NCBI RefSeq assembly: GCF_003258605.2
Contig: NZ_CP031264.1
Span: forward strand, 3,100,001-3,164,000
Source of the DNA: Peterkaempfera bronchialis
GTDB lineage: Bacteria > Actinomycetota > Actinomycetes > Streptomycetales > Streptomycetaceae
DNA length: 64,000 nucleotides
Direction of reading: 5' to 3'
Position 1 is the first letter of the stretch; each line of letters begins with the position of its first letter. Below, piece by piece: positions 25,459-33,597 of this stretch. The position numbers and the translations under genes were made by a program. The notes under the pieces are model-generated. The model saw nothing but the letters and a program-made list of their open reading frames with translations. It was not told the origin of the DNA and did no database searches.

Positions 25459-26481
25459 TCAGCCGCCCTCGGGGAGCAGCACCATGCGGAAGCGGGCCGC
25501 CCCGGAGAGCATCCGGGCGAAGGCGTCGTTCACTTCCGACAGCGGCACCGTCTCGGTCATCGGCCGGACGCCGCTGAGCGCGCTGAAGGCAAGGGTGTCC
25601 TCGACGTCCTGCGCGGTGCCGGACGGGTGGCCGTGCACCGAGCGGGCGCCGCTGATCAGCTGGCTCGGGCTGATCCGCAGCGGGTCGCCCACCGCGCCGA
25701 GCGCGATCAGCCTGCCCCGGTGCGCCAGGCCGTCGAACGCCGCGGACATGGCGTCCGCGCTGGCCGCCGTGGCCAGCACCACCTTGGCCCCGCCGAGTGC
25801 CTGGAGGGCGCCGGCGGGGTCGCCCGCAGAGCTGTCGATGTAGTGGTCGGCGCCCAGTTGCAGCGCGAGCTCCTCCTTGCCCCGGCCACGGGCCACCGCC
25901 ACCGTCTCAAAGCCGAGCTTGGCCGCGTACTGGACGCCGAGGTGGCCGAGCCCCCCGATACCGAGCACCGCGACCAGGTCACCGGGGCGGGCCCCGCTGC
26001 TGCGCAGGGCGCTGAAGGTGGTGACCCCCGCGCAGCCGAGCGGGGCGGCCTCGACGGCCGAGAGGGCGTCGGGAATGCGGGCGAGGGCGGTGGCCGGGGC
26101 GATCATATGGGTCGCATAGCCGCCGTCGTACGCCCAGCCGGGGACCTGGAGGTTGCGGCAGTTGATGAAGTCGCCCTCGCGGCAGGGCAGGCAGTGGCCG
26201 CAGTTGCCGCCGAACCAGCCCACCTCGACCCGCTCCCCGGTCTCCCAGCCCTCCACACCCTCCCCCAGCGCATCGATGCGTCCGGCCACCTCATGGCCGG
26301 TGACCAGCGGGAAGCGCACCCCGGGAAAGGTGCTCTGGACGAAGGCTTCGTCGCTGTGGCAGACGCCCGCCGCCTCGACGGCGATGCGGACATGGCCGAG
26401 GGCGGGCTGCGGCAGCTCCCGCTCGACGATCTCGAACCTGCCGCCGGGTTCGGCGACCTGGGCGACGCGCATGGAGGGCAT
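25459..26481 (-). CDS. Zinc-dependent alcohol dehydrogenase
   Basis: The 340-residue medium-chain dehydrogenase shows AGVCHSDEAF and GHEVAGRIDALGEGV (catalytic zinc ligands Cys and His), the structural-zinc cysteine cluster GNCGHCLPCREGDFINC, and the NAD-binding GIGGLGHLGVQYA. It oxidises alcohols or reduces aldehydes with NAD(P)H, as in the AdhP group. It is transcribed towards the glycoside hydrolase and has no obvious operon partner. Confidence 0.9.
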   Translation of the reverse strand: MPSMRVAQVAEPGGRFEIVERELPQPALGHVRIAVEAAGVCHSDEAFVQSTFPGVRFPLVTGHEVAGRIDALGEGVEGWETGERVEVGWFGGNCGHCLPCREGDFINCRNLQVPGWAYDGGYATHMIAPATALARIPDALSAVEAAPLGCAGVTTFSALRSSGARPGDLVAVLGIGGLGHLGVQYAAKLGFETVAVARGRGKEELALQLGADHYIDSSAGDPAGALQALGGAKVVLATAASADAMSAAFDGLAHRGRLIALGAVGDPLRISPSQLISGARSVHGHPSGTAQDVEDTLAFSALSGVRPMTETVPLSEVNDAFARMLSGAARFRMVLLPEGG

Positions 26482-26606
26482 GGGCCTGTCCGGTGGGTGC
26501 GGGGGCTCGGGCGGCGGGTGCCGCCCCGTGGTCCATCCTCACGCGGGCGGCCGGGTTTCTCGCGCCGGGCGGGGCCGTACGGGCGGCCGAGGCAGGTGAC
26601 GTACCG

Positions 26607-26924
26607 TCAGGCGGCGATGCCGAGGAGGGCGTCCAGGCCGGACAGCTGGAGAACCCCGGCAGGCTGCTCCTGGACGCCGACCAGGGTGGGGACGTCGGCG
26701 CCCGAGGTGGTCTGCCGGCGGCGCAGCTCGACCAGGAAGTGCAGTCCGGCGGAGTCCATGAAGGGGACGCCGCGCATGTCCACCCGGATCCGGCCGGGCG
26801 GGTCGGGGAGGCGGGTGAGCAGGCCGTCCAGCAGCGGGCGGGTGTCGTGGTCGATGTCACCGACCAGGGTCAGGACGGTGAGGCCGCCGCGCTGGTCGAG
26901 GGTGACGGCGAGGGTCTGCTCCAT
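26607..26924 (-). CDS. STAS-domain anti-sigma factor antagonist
   Basis: The 105-residue protein shows the STAS fold: GGLTVLTLVGDIDHDTRPLL, then IRVDMRGVPFMDSAGLHFLVELR, where Ser in MDSAG is the expected phosphorylation site. Such proteins release sigma factors by binding RsbW-like kinases. No cognate kinase is adjacent, but RsbW-like genes occur elsewhere in the window (15.2 and 46.0 kb). Confidence 0.88.
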   Translation of the reverse strand: MEQTLAVTLDQRGGLTVLTLVGDIDHDTRPLLDGLLTRLPDPPGRIRVDMRGVPFMDSAGLHFLVELRRRQTTSGADVPTLVGVQEQPAGVLQLSGLDALLGIAA

Positions 26925-27105
26925 GCGGTGGCCGCCCGCCTTCGAGGGTCGGGAGCCCTGCGGTGGGCACCGTACGACAGCGCCGACCGGCCGGACTCGT
27001 GTCCCTCCACCGTGCCACCGCCGCCCCGGCCCGCGCCAGCCGGATGCCCGCCGACGGCGTGAACGCCGGGGCGGCGCGTGGGCCGGTAGCCGCTACCGTA
27101 CGGGG

Positions 27106-27954
27106 ATGGACGCGCTGGCTCTCGCTCTCACCCCGCACACCCGTACCGACGATCTGCTGGAGTGGTGCGCCGCCCAGGGCCGCGAGGTGGCGGAGCGGCC
27201 ACTGCGCACCGTACTCACCCTGCTGGAGCTGTCCGGTACACCGGTGCACGACGGCTTCCCCGAGCCGACCGCCGCCGACCTCGACCAGCTGCTCCACGAG
27301 CAGCTGCCGATGACCGCCGACACCGAGCCGGACGGGGACCAGGCGTACCTGGACGCGGTGGCCGCGATCATCGACCACCAGCGGGCGGCCAAGCGCCTCA
27401 ACGCCAAGCGGCAGGCCCGGCTCCACGAGGAGCTGGCCGGGTTCGGCGACGGCTTCCGGCTGGCGATGCGGATGCCGGGTCGGCTGACCTGGCCCCGGCT
27501 GTACGCGATGCTGCTCCGCCGGGACGGCGTCGACGGCTCCGACCAGGCCGCTGTGCGGGCCTGGCTGGACGCCTTCCGGCAGCGCGACGCGGACCAGCGG
27601 GCGGCGGCCTGGGCGGACCTCCCGCAGCTGATCACGCCGGAGGAGGAGCACGGCCGCCCGGAGGCGTGGGGCCACACCCGGCTGCTCACCCTCGGCATGG
27701 CGACGGAGAACGCCCGGCTCTTCCTCGGCAACCGCCTGCTGGAGCGGGTCTACCGTTCGCTCACCGCCATGGTCGCCGAGGGCCGGGGGCTGCCTCCGGA
27801 GCTCGGCCGCGATGTGGAGGGCTATGGGCGCCTGGTCGCCGAGGAGGCCGCGCGGCTGCTGGGCGAATGGACCGTCCCGGGCCTGCCCGCCCTGCTGCGC
27901 GCCGACTACCCGGACCTGGCACCCGAGCCGGACCCCGCCGAGATCCCGCGCTGA
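27106..27954 (+). CDS. Hypothetical cytoplasmic protein
   Basis: The 282-residue protein is largely helical, with no signal peptide or membrane segment. Visible features are DDLLEWCAAQGREVAERPLRTVL, a basic stretch QRAAKRLNAKRQARLHEEL, and MPGRLTWPRLYAMLLRR. I do not recognise the family. The ATG at 27106 follows CGGGG, a weak ribosome site. It is divergent from the STAS gene and precedes the 53-bp repeat array. Confidence 0.65.
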   Translation: MDALALALTPHTRTDDLLEWCAAQGREVAERPLRTVLTLLELSGTPVHDGFPEPTAADLDQLLHEQLPMTADTEPDGDQAYLDAVAAIIDHQRAAKRLNAKRQARLHEELAGFGDGFRLAMRMPGRLTWPRLYAMLLRRDGVDGSDQAAVRAWLDAFRQRDADQRAAAWADLPQLITPEEEHGRPEAWGHTRLLTLGMATENARLFLGNRLLERVYRSLTAMVAEGRGLPPELGRDVEGYGRLVAEEAARLLGEWTVPGLPALLRADYPDLAPEPDPAEIPR

Positions 27955-28009
27955 ACGCGGTCTGCTGACTGGGCATCAGGCGGAGTGGCGGGGCGGTCCC
28001 CGTGTGCGC

Positions 28010-28612
28010 ACAGAATCGGGCCGCTTCGCGGAGGATGCGCGGCCGGATGGACCTGTGTGCGCGCAGTGCCCGGCCGTGTCGCGGAGGATGTGTGGCGGGG
28101 TGGGTCCGCGTACGCGCGGTGCCGGGCCGCTTCGCGGAGGATGCGCGGCGGGATGTGAACACAGGGGTCACCCCCGTACCCACAGCGCCCAACCGCGTTC
28201 CGGAGGATGCGCCGCCGGATGGGCCCGTGTGCACGAAGTGCCGGGCAGCGTCGCGGAGGATGCGCCGCAGGGTGGGTCACCGTGCCCGCAGTGCCGGGCC
28301 GCTTCGCGGAGGATGCGCGGCGGGATGTGAACACAGGGGTCACCCCCGTACCCACAGCGCCCAACCGCGTTCCGGAGGATGCGCCGCTGGATGGGTCCGC
28401 GTGCACGAAGTGCCCGGCCGCATCGCCGAGGATGCGCCGCCGGATGGGTCTGCGTGCGCGCAGTGCCAGGCCGCGTCGCGGAGGATGCGTGGCGGGATGG
28501 GTCTGAGCGCGCGGTGCACGGCGGGGTCGCGGAGGATGCGCCGCCGGATGGGTCCGCGTGCGCGCAGTGCCCGGCCGCGTTGCGGAGGGTGTGCGGCGGG
28601 GTGGGTCCGTAT
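28010..28612. repeat. 53-bp tandem repeat array with duplicated 172-bp higher-order unit
   Basis: Eleven copies of a GCGGAGGATGCG-type core recur. The GAGG base positions are 28031, 28084, 28137, 28203, 28256, 28309, 28375, 28428, 28481, 28532 and 28585. Spacing is 53 bp except for two 66-bp units and one of 51. The 66-bp units (28137-28202 and 28309-28374) are identical and carry an extra block containing GAACACAGGGGTCACCCCC. They belong to a 53+53+66 = 172-bp unit present twice. There are no unique spacers, so it is not CRISPR. All three forward frames stay open because the unit is GC-rich, and no convincing protein results. Confidence 0.9.
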
Positions 28613-28689
28613 TGCACCGGAACCCGGGGGAATGCGCGGCCGTTTGCAGAGTCGGAGAAGCAGCAGTGCCGAGATGGAGGAGGAGCGCG

Positions 28690-28992
28690 ATGGCGAAGGT
28701 TCCGACGGCCGTGGTGGCGGCGGGCGGGCTGGTCGGCGGGTATGGCGTGGCCCGGTGGACCAGGAAGCGGCCGCTGGGCGGGGTCGCGCTGGCCGCGGCC
28801 GGTGCGGTGGCGGCCCGGCAGTGGCAGCGGCAGGCGGGTACGGCCGGTGCGGTGGCGCTGACCGGGCTCTATGCGGCGGCGTTCGCCGGCTCGCATCCGC
28901 TGGCGAAGCGGCTCGGCGCGTGGCCCTCGGTCTTCGCCGTCTCCGGTGCGGTGGCGCTGGCCTCGTATGTCGTGGCGGACCGCCGCGCCTGA
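28690..28992 (+). CDS. Small multipass membrane protein
   Basis: The 100-residue product is strongly hydrophobic, with about three membrane segments (VPTAVVAAGGLVGGYGVA; GVALAAAGAVAA; AVALTGLYAAAFAGS then VFAVSGAVALASYVV). No catalytic motif is visible. The ATG at 28690 has GGAGGAG upstream and lies just after the tandem repeat array, which could therefore influence its expression. A perfect 15-bp hairpin follows the stop codon. Confidence 0.65.
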   Translation: MAKVPTAVVAAGGLVGGYGVARWTRKRPLGGVALAAAGAVAARQWQRQAGTAGAVALTGLYAAAFAGSHPLAKRLGAWPSVFAVSGAVALASYVVADRRA

Positions 28993-29023
28993 GCCGGTCC
29001 TGATCCGGTGCGATCCGGGCAGG

Positions 29024-29066
29024 CCGACGGCCCCGGTGTCGGGGGGATGATCACCGGGGCCGTCGG
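29024..29066. terminator. Perfect 15-bp hairpin, bidirectional terminator
   Basis: CCGACGGCCCCGGTG (29024-29038) and its exact complement (29052-29066) flank a 13-base loop. It separates the convergent membrane-protein and M23-peptidase genes. Confidence 0.75.
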
Positions 29067-29097
29067 AGTCGGGAGGGGCAGCGCGGACGCGCGGGTC

Positions 29098-30015
29098 TCA
29101 GACGTCCAGGCCGTGCGACTGGAGCCACGGCCGGGGGTCGATCGGCGCACCGCCGCCGGGCCGGACCTCCAGGTGCAGGTGCGGGCCGGTGACATTGCCG
29201 GTGGCGCCGGAGCGGGCGATGACGTCGCCGGGCTTCACGCCGCCGGAGCCCTGGACGATCGACGACAGGTGGCAGTACCAGATCTCGGTGCCGTCCGGCA
29301 GGGTCTCGATGATGCGGTAGCCGTACGCCCCCGACCAGCCGGCCGAGGTGATCTCACCCATGCCCAGCGCCTTGACGGGGGTTCCGGTGGGGACGGCGAA
29401 GTCCAGGCCGGTGTGCAGGTGCGACCAGTAGGAGCCGGCCTGCCCGAACCCGGCCGTGAGGGTGTAGCCGGAGACCGGGATCGCAAAGGTGCCGAGCAGC
29501 TTGCGCTCCGCCTCGCGGGCGGCGCGCTCCTCGGCCTCCTTCTTCTCCCGGGCCTCCTGGGCCCGCTTGGCGACCAGGTCCTTGGCGGCGGCCTCGGCGG
29601 CGGCCTGCTCCTGGACGGCGCGCTTGGCCTCGGCCTCCCGGGCGGCCTGGAGGCGGGCCGACTCGTCGGCGGCGGTGCGCTGGCTGTCGGCCTGCGCCTG
29701 GATGCGGGCGGCGAGGGCCAGGCCCGGGTCGGTGGCCTCGGCGAAGGCGGTCTCATGGGCCTCGTCGGCGTGCTCGGCCGAGGTGGTGGCGGCGTAGCTG
29801 GTGAAGCCCGTGGTGCCCAGGGTGGCGGCCATCGCGGCGACGCCTATCACCGCCGAGGAGCCCATGTTCCCGCTGCGCTGCTTGGGCAGCCGGTGGCGGC
29901 CACGGTCCGGGTCGCCGCCGAAGGCGGGGACGGGCTCGTGGACGGCGCCCCAGGGCTGCTCGGCGGGCGCGGACAGGGTCGAGGGCATGCCCTCGGTACG
30001 GTACGACGACGCCAC
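29098..30015 (-). CDS. M23-family (LytM) peptidoglycan endopeptidase
   Basis: The 305-residue protein has a cytoplasmic N-terminus, a hydrophobic segment (SSAVIGVAAMAATLGTTGF, about 53-71), a long Ala/Glu/Lys coiled coil (about 95-170) and a C-terminal LytM domain. The domain includes HLHTGLDFAVPTGTPVKA (HxxxD zinc motif), WYCHLSSI and GPHLHLEV (HxH). It is predicted to cleave peptide cross-links in the wall from outside the membrane. The GTG start at 30015 has GGAG upstream. A c-di-AMP riboswitch lies in its leader. Confidence 0.9.
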   Translation of the reverse strand: MASSYRTEGMPSTLSAPAEQPWGAVHEPVPAFGGDPDRGRHRLPKQRSGNMGSSAVIGVAAMAATLGTTGFTSYAATTSAEHADEAHETAFAEATDPGLALAARIQAQADSQRTAADESARLQAAREAEAKRAVQEQAAAEAAAKDLVAKRAQEAREKKEAEERAAREAERKLLGTFAIPVSGYTLTAGFGQAGSYWSHLHTGLDFAVPTGTPVKALGMGEITSAGWSGAYGYRIIETLPDGTEIWYCHLSSIVQGSGGVKPGDVIARSGATGNVTGPHLHLEVRPGGGAPIDPRPWLQSHGLDV

Positions 30016-30034
30016 GGTAGGCGTACTCCTTTCC

Positions 30035-30215
30035 TTCCCTCTCGCCTACCGGGTTAGCTGACGGGTTCGGAGCAGGAAGGTCTCCTACGGCCTTCGGGGC
30101 CTGGAGTCGTGCCCGGGCGGAAGCGCGCATGGTCACGCTCCGTCAGGGCGCGGGCAGGTCCGTTCGGCCGATTCACCCCAAGGAACGGTGGTTCCCCGGC
30201 TCCCGGGCGCCGCGA
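30035..30215 (-). ncRNA. ydaO/yuaA-type cyclic di-AMP riboswitch
   Basis: On the minus strand the leader contains GCCGGGGAACCAC, TTGGGGTGAATC, GGAGACCTTCCTGCTCCGAA and CCGTCAGCTAACCCGGTAGG in this order. These are the conserved blocks of the ydaO aptamer. In actinomycetes this element precedes wall hydrolases and usually turns expression off when c-di-AMP is high. The M23 gene start is about 20 bases downstream, so control of this peptidase is expected. Confidence 0.9.
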
Positions 30216-30266
30216 GGACGACGCCCTGAGGATTAGGCGATGGCGCACGGTGCCGTCCTGGTACGG

Positions 30267-30295
30267 CGTTTGCAACCGCGCTGCGTTATCAAACG
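30267..30295. promoter_or_regulatory. Inverted repeat upstream of riboswitch
   Basis: CGTTTG (30267-30272) and CAAACG (30290-30295) lie about 50 bases upstream of the aptamer in an AT-richer patch. This is where the promoter of the peptidase transcript should be. The rest of the 30216-30459 gap shows no gene. Confidence 0.3.
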
Positions 30296-30459
30296 TTAAT
30301 CCCAGGACGCCGCGATTCCAAGCCACTTGGAAGATGCGAAAGGAGACGACAGCGGCACGAGGGGTGATTTGTCGTAGATGAAAGGACCTGCGGCTTCCCT
30401 CCCCTTCCGCCCCGTCAGGAGTCGGTCACCGAGCGTCAGGTGTGCCGCCGGGCGTGTCG

Positions 30460-32007
30460 TCAGGCCGGTGCCGTACCCGACACCTCCGGCTCCTCTGCGG
30501 TCAGCGGCATGGCGATCGACTCCAGACCGCGCCGCTCCGCCTTCACCCCGAGGAAGAGCTCCACCACCCCCGCCGCGATCATCAGCGCCGCGCCGAGCGA
30601 GAACGCCAGCGCCGTGTCGGCGGTCTTCCCGGTGGAGACCAGGTCGGCGAAGATCAGCGGGCCGGAGATGCCGCCGACGGCCGTACCCACCGCGTAGAAG
30701 AAGGCAATCGCCAGCGCCCGGGTCTCCATCGGGAAGACCTCGCTCACCGTGAGGTACGCCGAGCTGGCGCCCGCCGAGGCGAAGAAGAGCACCACGGTCC
30801 AGCAGAGCGTCAGCGTGACCGCCGACAGCGCGCCGCTGCGGAAGAGCGCCGCCGTCCCCAGCAGCAGCACCCCGGAGAGGAGGTAGGTGCCGGAGATCAT
30901 CGGCTTGCGGCCGACCGAGTCGAAGAGCGGGCCGAGGAGGAGCGGGCCCATGAAGTTGCCGACGCAGATCACCGCGAAGTAGTAGCCGGTGAAGCCGTTG
31001 GGCACGGCGAAGAAGGTGGTGAGGATGGTCGCGTACCCGAAGGTCACCGCGTTGTAGAGGAACGCCTGGCCGATGAAGAGCGAGAGGCCCAGCACCGTGC
31101 GGCCCGGGTAGAGCCGCACCATGGTGCGGGCGATGGTGACAAAGCCGATGGAGCGCCGCTGCCGGATGGTGATCGACTGGTCGGGTTCGTCCAGCACCAC
31201 CTGCTTCTCGTCCTGGACGATCCGCTCGGCCTCCGCCACGACCTCCTCCGCCTCGCGGTTGCGCCCGTGGATGAAGAGCCACCGCGGGCTCTCCGGTACA
31301 TGGCGGCGGACCAGCAGGATCACCAGCCCCAGCACCACGCCCAGGCCGAAGGCGAGCCGCCAGCCGACGTTCACGGGCAGCAGGGAGGTGTTCAGCAGCG
31401 GCACCGAGACCAGCGCCCCGGCGCCGGCCCCGATCCAGAAGGAGCCGTTGATGATGATGTCGATCCGGCCACGGTGGCGGCTCGGGATCAGTTCGTCGAT
31501 GGCCGAGTTGATCGCCGCGTACTCACCGCCGATGCCGAAGCCGGTGAAGAAGCGGCAGAGGAAGAAGAACCAGGCCGTCCAGGAGACGGCGGTCAGCGCG
31601 GTCGCCGCCAGGTAGACGCAGAGAGTGAGCATGAAGAGCTTCTTGCGGCCGTGCCGGTCGGTGAGCCAGCCGAAGAAGAGCGCCCCGGTGCAGGCGCCCG
31701 CCACATAGAGGGCGGCGGCCAGGCCGGAGACCTGCGCGGCGGAGATCGCCAGGCCGCTGCCCTTCTGGGAGAGCCGGCCGGCGATATTGCCGACGATGGT
31801 GACCTCAAGGCCGTCCAGGATCCAGACCGTGCCCAGGCCGATGACGATCCGCCAGTGCCACCCCGACCAGGGCAGCCGGTCCAGCCGGGCGGGGACCTTG
31901 GTGCTGATGGTGCCGGTCTGCACCCCGCCCCGGCTCACCGTCTCCCCCGGCGCGTGATCGTCCCCGGTGCCACCCGGTCCCGTCCCCTGCCCTGCCGTGG
32001 AACTCAT
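30460..32007 (-). CDS. MFS transporter, sugar-porter/SV2-like
   Basis: This 515-residue protein has about twelve membrane segments. Motifs are GWLTDRHGRKKLFML (loop 2-3), RFFTGFGIGGEYAAINSAIDELIPSRHRGR (helix 4 to loop), RRHVPESPRWLF after helix 6, and GPLFDSVGRKPMI (loop 8-9). These are features of the metabolite:H+ symporter and sugar-porter branches. The central loop (about 235-275) is acidic. The substrate is unknown. It stands alone, 84 bases from the VOC gene on the same strand. Confidence 0.87.
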   Translation of the reverse strand: MSSTAGQGTGPGGTGDDHAPGETVSRGGVQTGTISTKVPARLDRLPWSGWHWRIVIGLGTVWILDGLEVTIVGNIAGRLSQKGSGLAISAAQVSGLAAALYVAGACTGALFFGWLTDRHGRKKLFMLTLCVYLAATALTAVSWTAWFFFLCRFFTGFGIGGEYAAINSAIDELIPSRHRGRIDIIINGSFWIGAGAGALVSVPLLNTSLLPVNVGWRLAFGLGVVLGLVILLVRRHVPESPRWLFIHGRNREAEEVVAEAERIVQDEKQVVLDEPDQSITIRQRRSIGFVTIARTMVRLYPGRTVLGLSLFIGQAFLYNAVTFGYATILTTFFAVPNGFTGYYFAVICVGNFMGPLLLGPLFDSVGRKPMISGTYLLSGVLLLGTAALFRSGALSAVTLTLCWTVVLFFASAGASSAYLTVSEVFPMETRALAIAFFYAVGTAVGGISGPLIFADLVSTGKTADTALAFSLGAALMIAAGVVELFLGVKAERRGLESIAMPLTAEEPEVSGTAPA

Positions 32008-32091
32008 GCGCGGTCCTCCACAGTCGCCAGCCGGACCGCCGGTCCGGCCGGCGGCAGCGCTCTGGCGTGCGTCTGCCCAGCGCCGCGGGGG

Positions 32092-32439
32092 CTAACGCAC
32101 CAGGCAGAACTCGTTGCCCTCGGGGTCTTGCATCACCTGGAAAGCCCCCTGGTCGTCCATCCGCACCCCGCCGACCGCCCGGGCGCCGCGCGCCAGCAGC
32201 TCGTCCCGGGCCTGCTCGATGTCCTCGACGCAGATGTCCAGATGGAGGCGGTTCTTACCGGTGGGCCTGGGCTCCGGCACCCGCTGGAAGGCCAGTCTGG
32301 GCTGCCCGTCCGGCGGGTCCACATACGACCAGTCGGGCTCCCGGTCCACCGGCCGGCCGCCGAGCACCGCAGCCCAGAAGCGCACCAGTGCGGCCGGCTC
32401 GGCGCAGTCGATGACGAGTTCGTCGATTCGTCCCACCAC
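32092..32439 (-). CDS. VOC (glyoxalase-like) family protein
   Basis: The 115-residue protein is a single glyoxalase/bleomycin-resistance-type domain: DELVIDCAEPAALVRFWAAVLGG, then RLHLDICVEDIEQARDELLARGAR and MQDPEGNEFCLVR with the terminal Glu. Such proteins act as dimers with a metal site, in detoxification or as binding proteins. The substrate cannot be told from sequence. Confidence 0.85.
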   Translation of the reverse strand: MVGRIDELVIDCAEPAALVRFWAAVLGGRPVDREPDWSYVDPPDGQPRLAFQRVPEPRPTGKNRLHLDICVEDIEQARDELLARGARAVGGVRMDDQGAFQVMQDPEGNEFCLVR

Positions 32440-32510
32440 AGGGCCAACCTAGCCCGGAAATGAGTAGCCGTACTCATGTGGCACGCACCACCCCCGGCCA
32501 GGATGCAGCC

Positions 32511-32798
32511 ATGAGTGCATCGATGCAGCCGCGCACCACTGCCGCCTACTACCTGCAGGCGGTCATCTCCTTCGCGCTCTCCGGCACCGCGCTGGCCGTG
32601 GGGATCGCCTATCTGCCGGTGGACGCCTGGATGCGGGCCTTCCTCGCCGTCGGCCTGCTCTATGTGATCACCTCGGCGTTCACCCTGGCCAAGTGCGTAC
32701 GGGACCGGCAGGAGAGCGCGGACATGGTCAGCCGGGTCGACCAGGCGCGGCTGGAGAAGCTGCTTGCCGAGCACGACCCGTTCAAGACCGACCTCTGA
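32511..32798 (+). CDS. YiaA/YiaB-family two-helix membrane protein
   Basis: The 95-residue product has two membrane helices (AYYLQAVISFALSGTALAVGIAYL; AFLAVGLLYVITSAFTLAKCV) and a charged C-terminus with KTDL. The pattern VRDRQE after the second helix fits the YiaAB domain. The ATG at 32511 is preceded by CCAGGA. It is divergent from the VOC gene and ends 3 bases from the convergent tautomerase gene. Confidence 0.8.
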   Translation: MSASMQPRTTAAYYLQAVISFALSGTALAVGIAYLPVDAWMRAFLAVGLLYVITSAFTLAKCVRDRQESADMVSRVDQARLEKLLAEHDPFKTDL

Positions 32799-32801
32799 GG
32801 G

Positions 32802-32993
32802 TCAGGCGGTGCGGTCGGCAATCGGGGTGCCGCCGGTGGCCCAGTTCTCCGCCGGGATCTCGTCGATGGTCACCCAGATGTTCTCCGGCTTGACGCCGGT
32901 GGCCCGTACATAGGCTTCGGTGAGCTCGCGGACGATCTCGCGCTTCTGCTCGGCGGTACGGCCGGCGATCTGCTTGACCTGGATCAGGGGCAC
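32802..32993 (-). CDS. 4-oxalocrotonate tautomerase family protein
   Basis: The 63-residue protein starts with Met (GTG codon) followed by Pro, which would be the catalytic N-terminal proline after Met removal: PLIQVKQIAGRTAEQKREIVRELT. VTIDEIPAENWATGG near the end matches the family. It catalyses keto-enol tautomerisation of dicarboxylates or related compounds as a small oligomer. The start at 32993 is fixed by the Pro and by GAGGAG upstream. Confidence 0.88.
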   Translation of the reverse strand: MPLIQVKQIAGRTAEQKREIVRELTEAYVRATGVKPENIWVTIDEIPAENWATGGTPIADRTA

Positions 32994-33246
32994 GGCTGGC
33001 TCCTCGTCGGTTGCGGTGGGGCTGCTGCGCCCTCTGTCGCGGGCCACTCCATCACCGGGCGCCGCCATGCGACAAGCGGCACCTCAGGCGGTGGCGGTTC
33101 GACGGTGATCGCGGTGGACCGGCCGGAGGCGGCCGGGGCGGCGGACTCCGGCGACCGGGCCCGACAGATTCGCCGTCCGGGTGATACTTCAGAAGGGGCC
33201 CGGGCACCGGCCCGGCCCACGAGATGCAGAAAGGGGTGAGACGACC

Positions 33247-33516
33247 GTGTGGTTGAGGAATGGACTGGAACCGTGGCACCTGATCCTGGTGCTGGTCGTG
33301 GTCGTCCTGCTGTTCGGCTCCAAGAAGCTTCCGGAGATCGCGCGCGGGCTGGGCAAATCGATGCGCATCCTCAAGGCCGAGACCAAGGCCATGCGCGACG
33401 AAGCCCCGACGGTGGAGCGCGTGACCGCCTCCGAGCAGCCGTCGGCCATGCCCACGGCCGCCACCCCTGCGGCCGAGGCCGAGGCTGAGGAGCAGCCGCA
33501 GCGCAAGGCGTCCTGA
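33247..33516 (+). CDS. tatA: Sec-independent protein translocase TatA
   Basis: The 89-residue product has the TatA layout: a short N-terminus, one membrane helix ([32 protein letters not shown], including the FGxxKLPE hinge), an amphipathic helix and an Ala/Glu-rich acidic tail. It forms the pore of the twin-arginine export pathway, which the Tat-signalled proteins at 20.7 and 23.4 kb would use. The GTG at 33247 is used; the TTG two codons later is also possible. tatC is not in the window, as is usual in Streptomyces. Confidence 0.9.
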   Translation: MWLRNGLEPWHLILVLVVVVLLFGSKKLPEIARGLGKSMRILKAETKAMRDEAPTVERVTASEQPSAMPTAATPAAEAEAEEQPQRKAS

Positions 33517-33525
33517 CCCCGGGCC

Positions 33526-33558
33526 CCGGCCGCACGGGCATCCGTCCCGTACGGCCGG
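33526..33558. terminator. Hairpin between tatA and ogt
   Basis: CCGGCCGCACGGG (33526-33538) pairs with CCCGTACGGCCGG (33546-33558) with one mismatch and a 7-base loop. It lies between convergent genes and may terminate both. Confidence 0.6.
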
Positions 33559-33597
33559 GAACCCGGTGCGTCAGGTGGGTCCGGTCGGCCCGGCGGG

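Noticed and set aside
24979-27105. Upstream part of a 991-codon frame ending in the hypothetical gene
   Set aside because: It crosses the antisense alcohol dehydrogenase and STAS genes and has filler composition; only 27106-27954 is coding.
28010-28612. CRISPR array
   Set aside because: The whole unit is repeated with no unique spacers, and no cas genes are present.
28002-29003. 333-codon ORF through the 53-bp repeats
   Set aside because: All three frames are open because the repeat is GC-rich, the 53-bp period shifts frame at each unit, and the frame then runs out of phase into the next gene.
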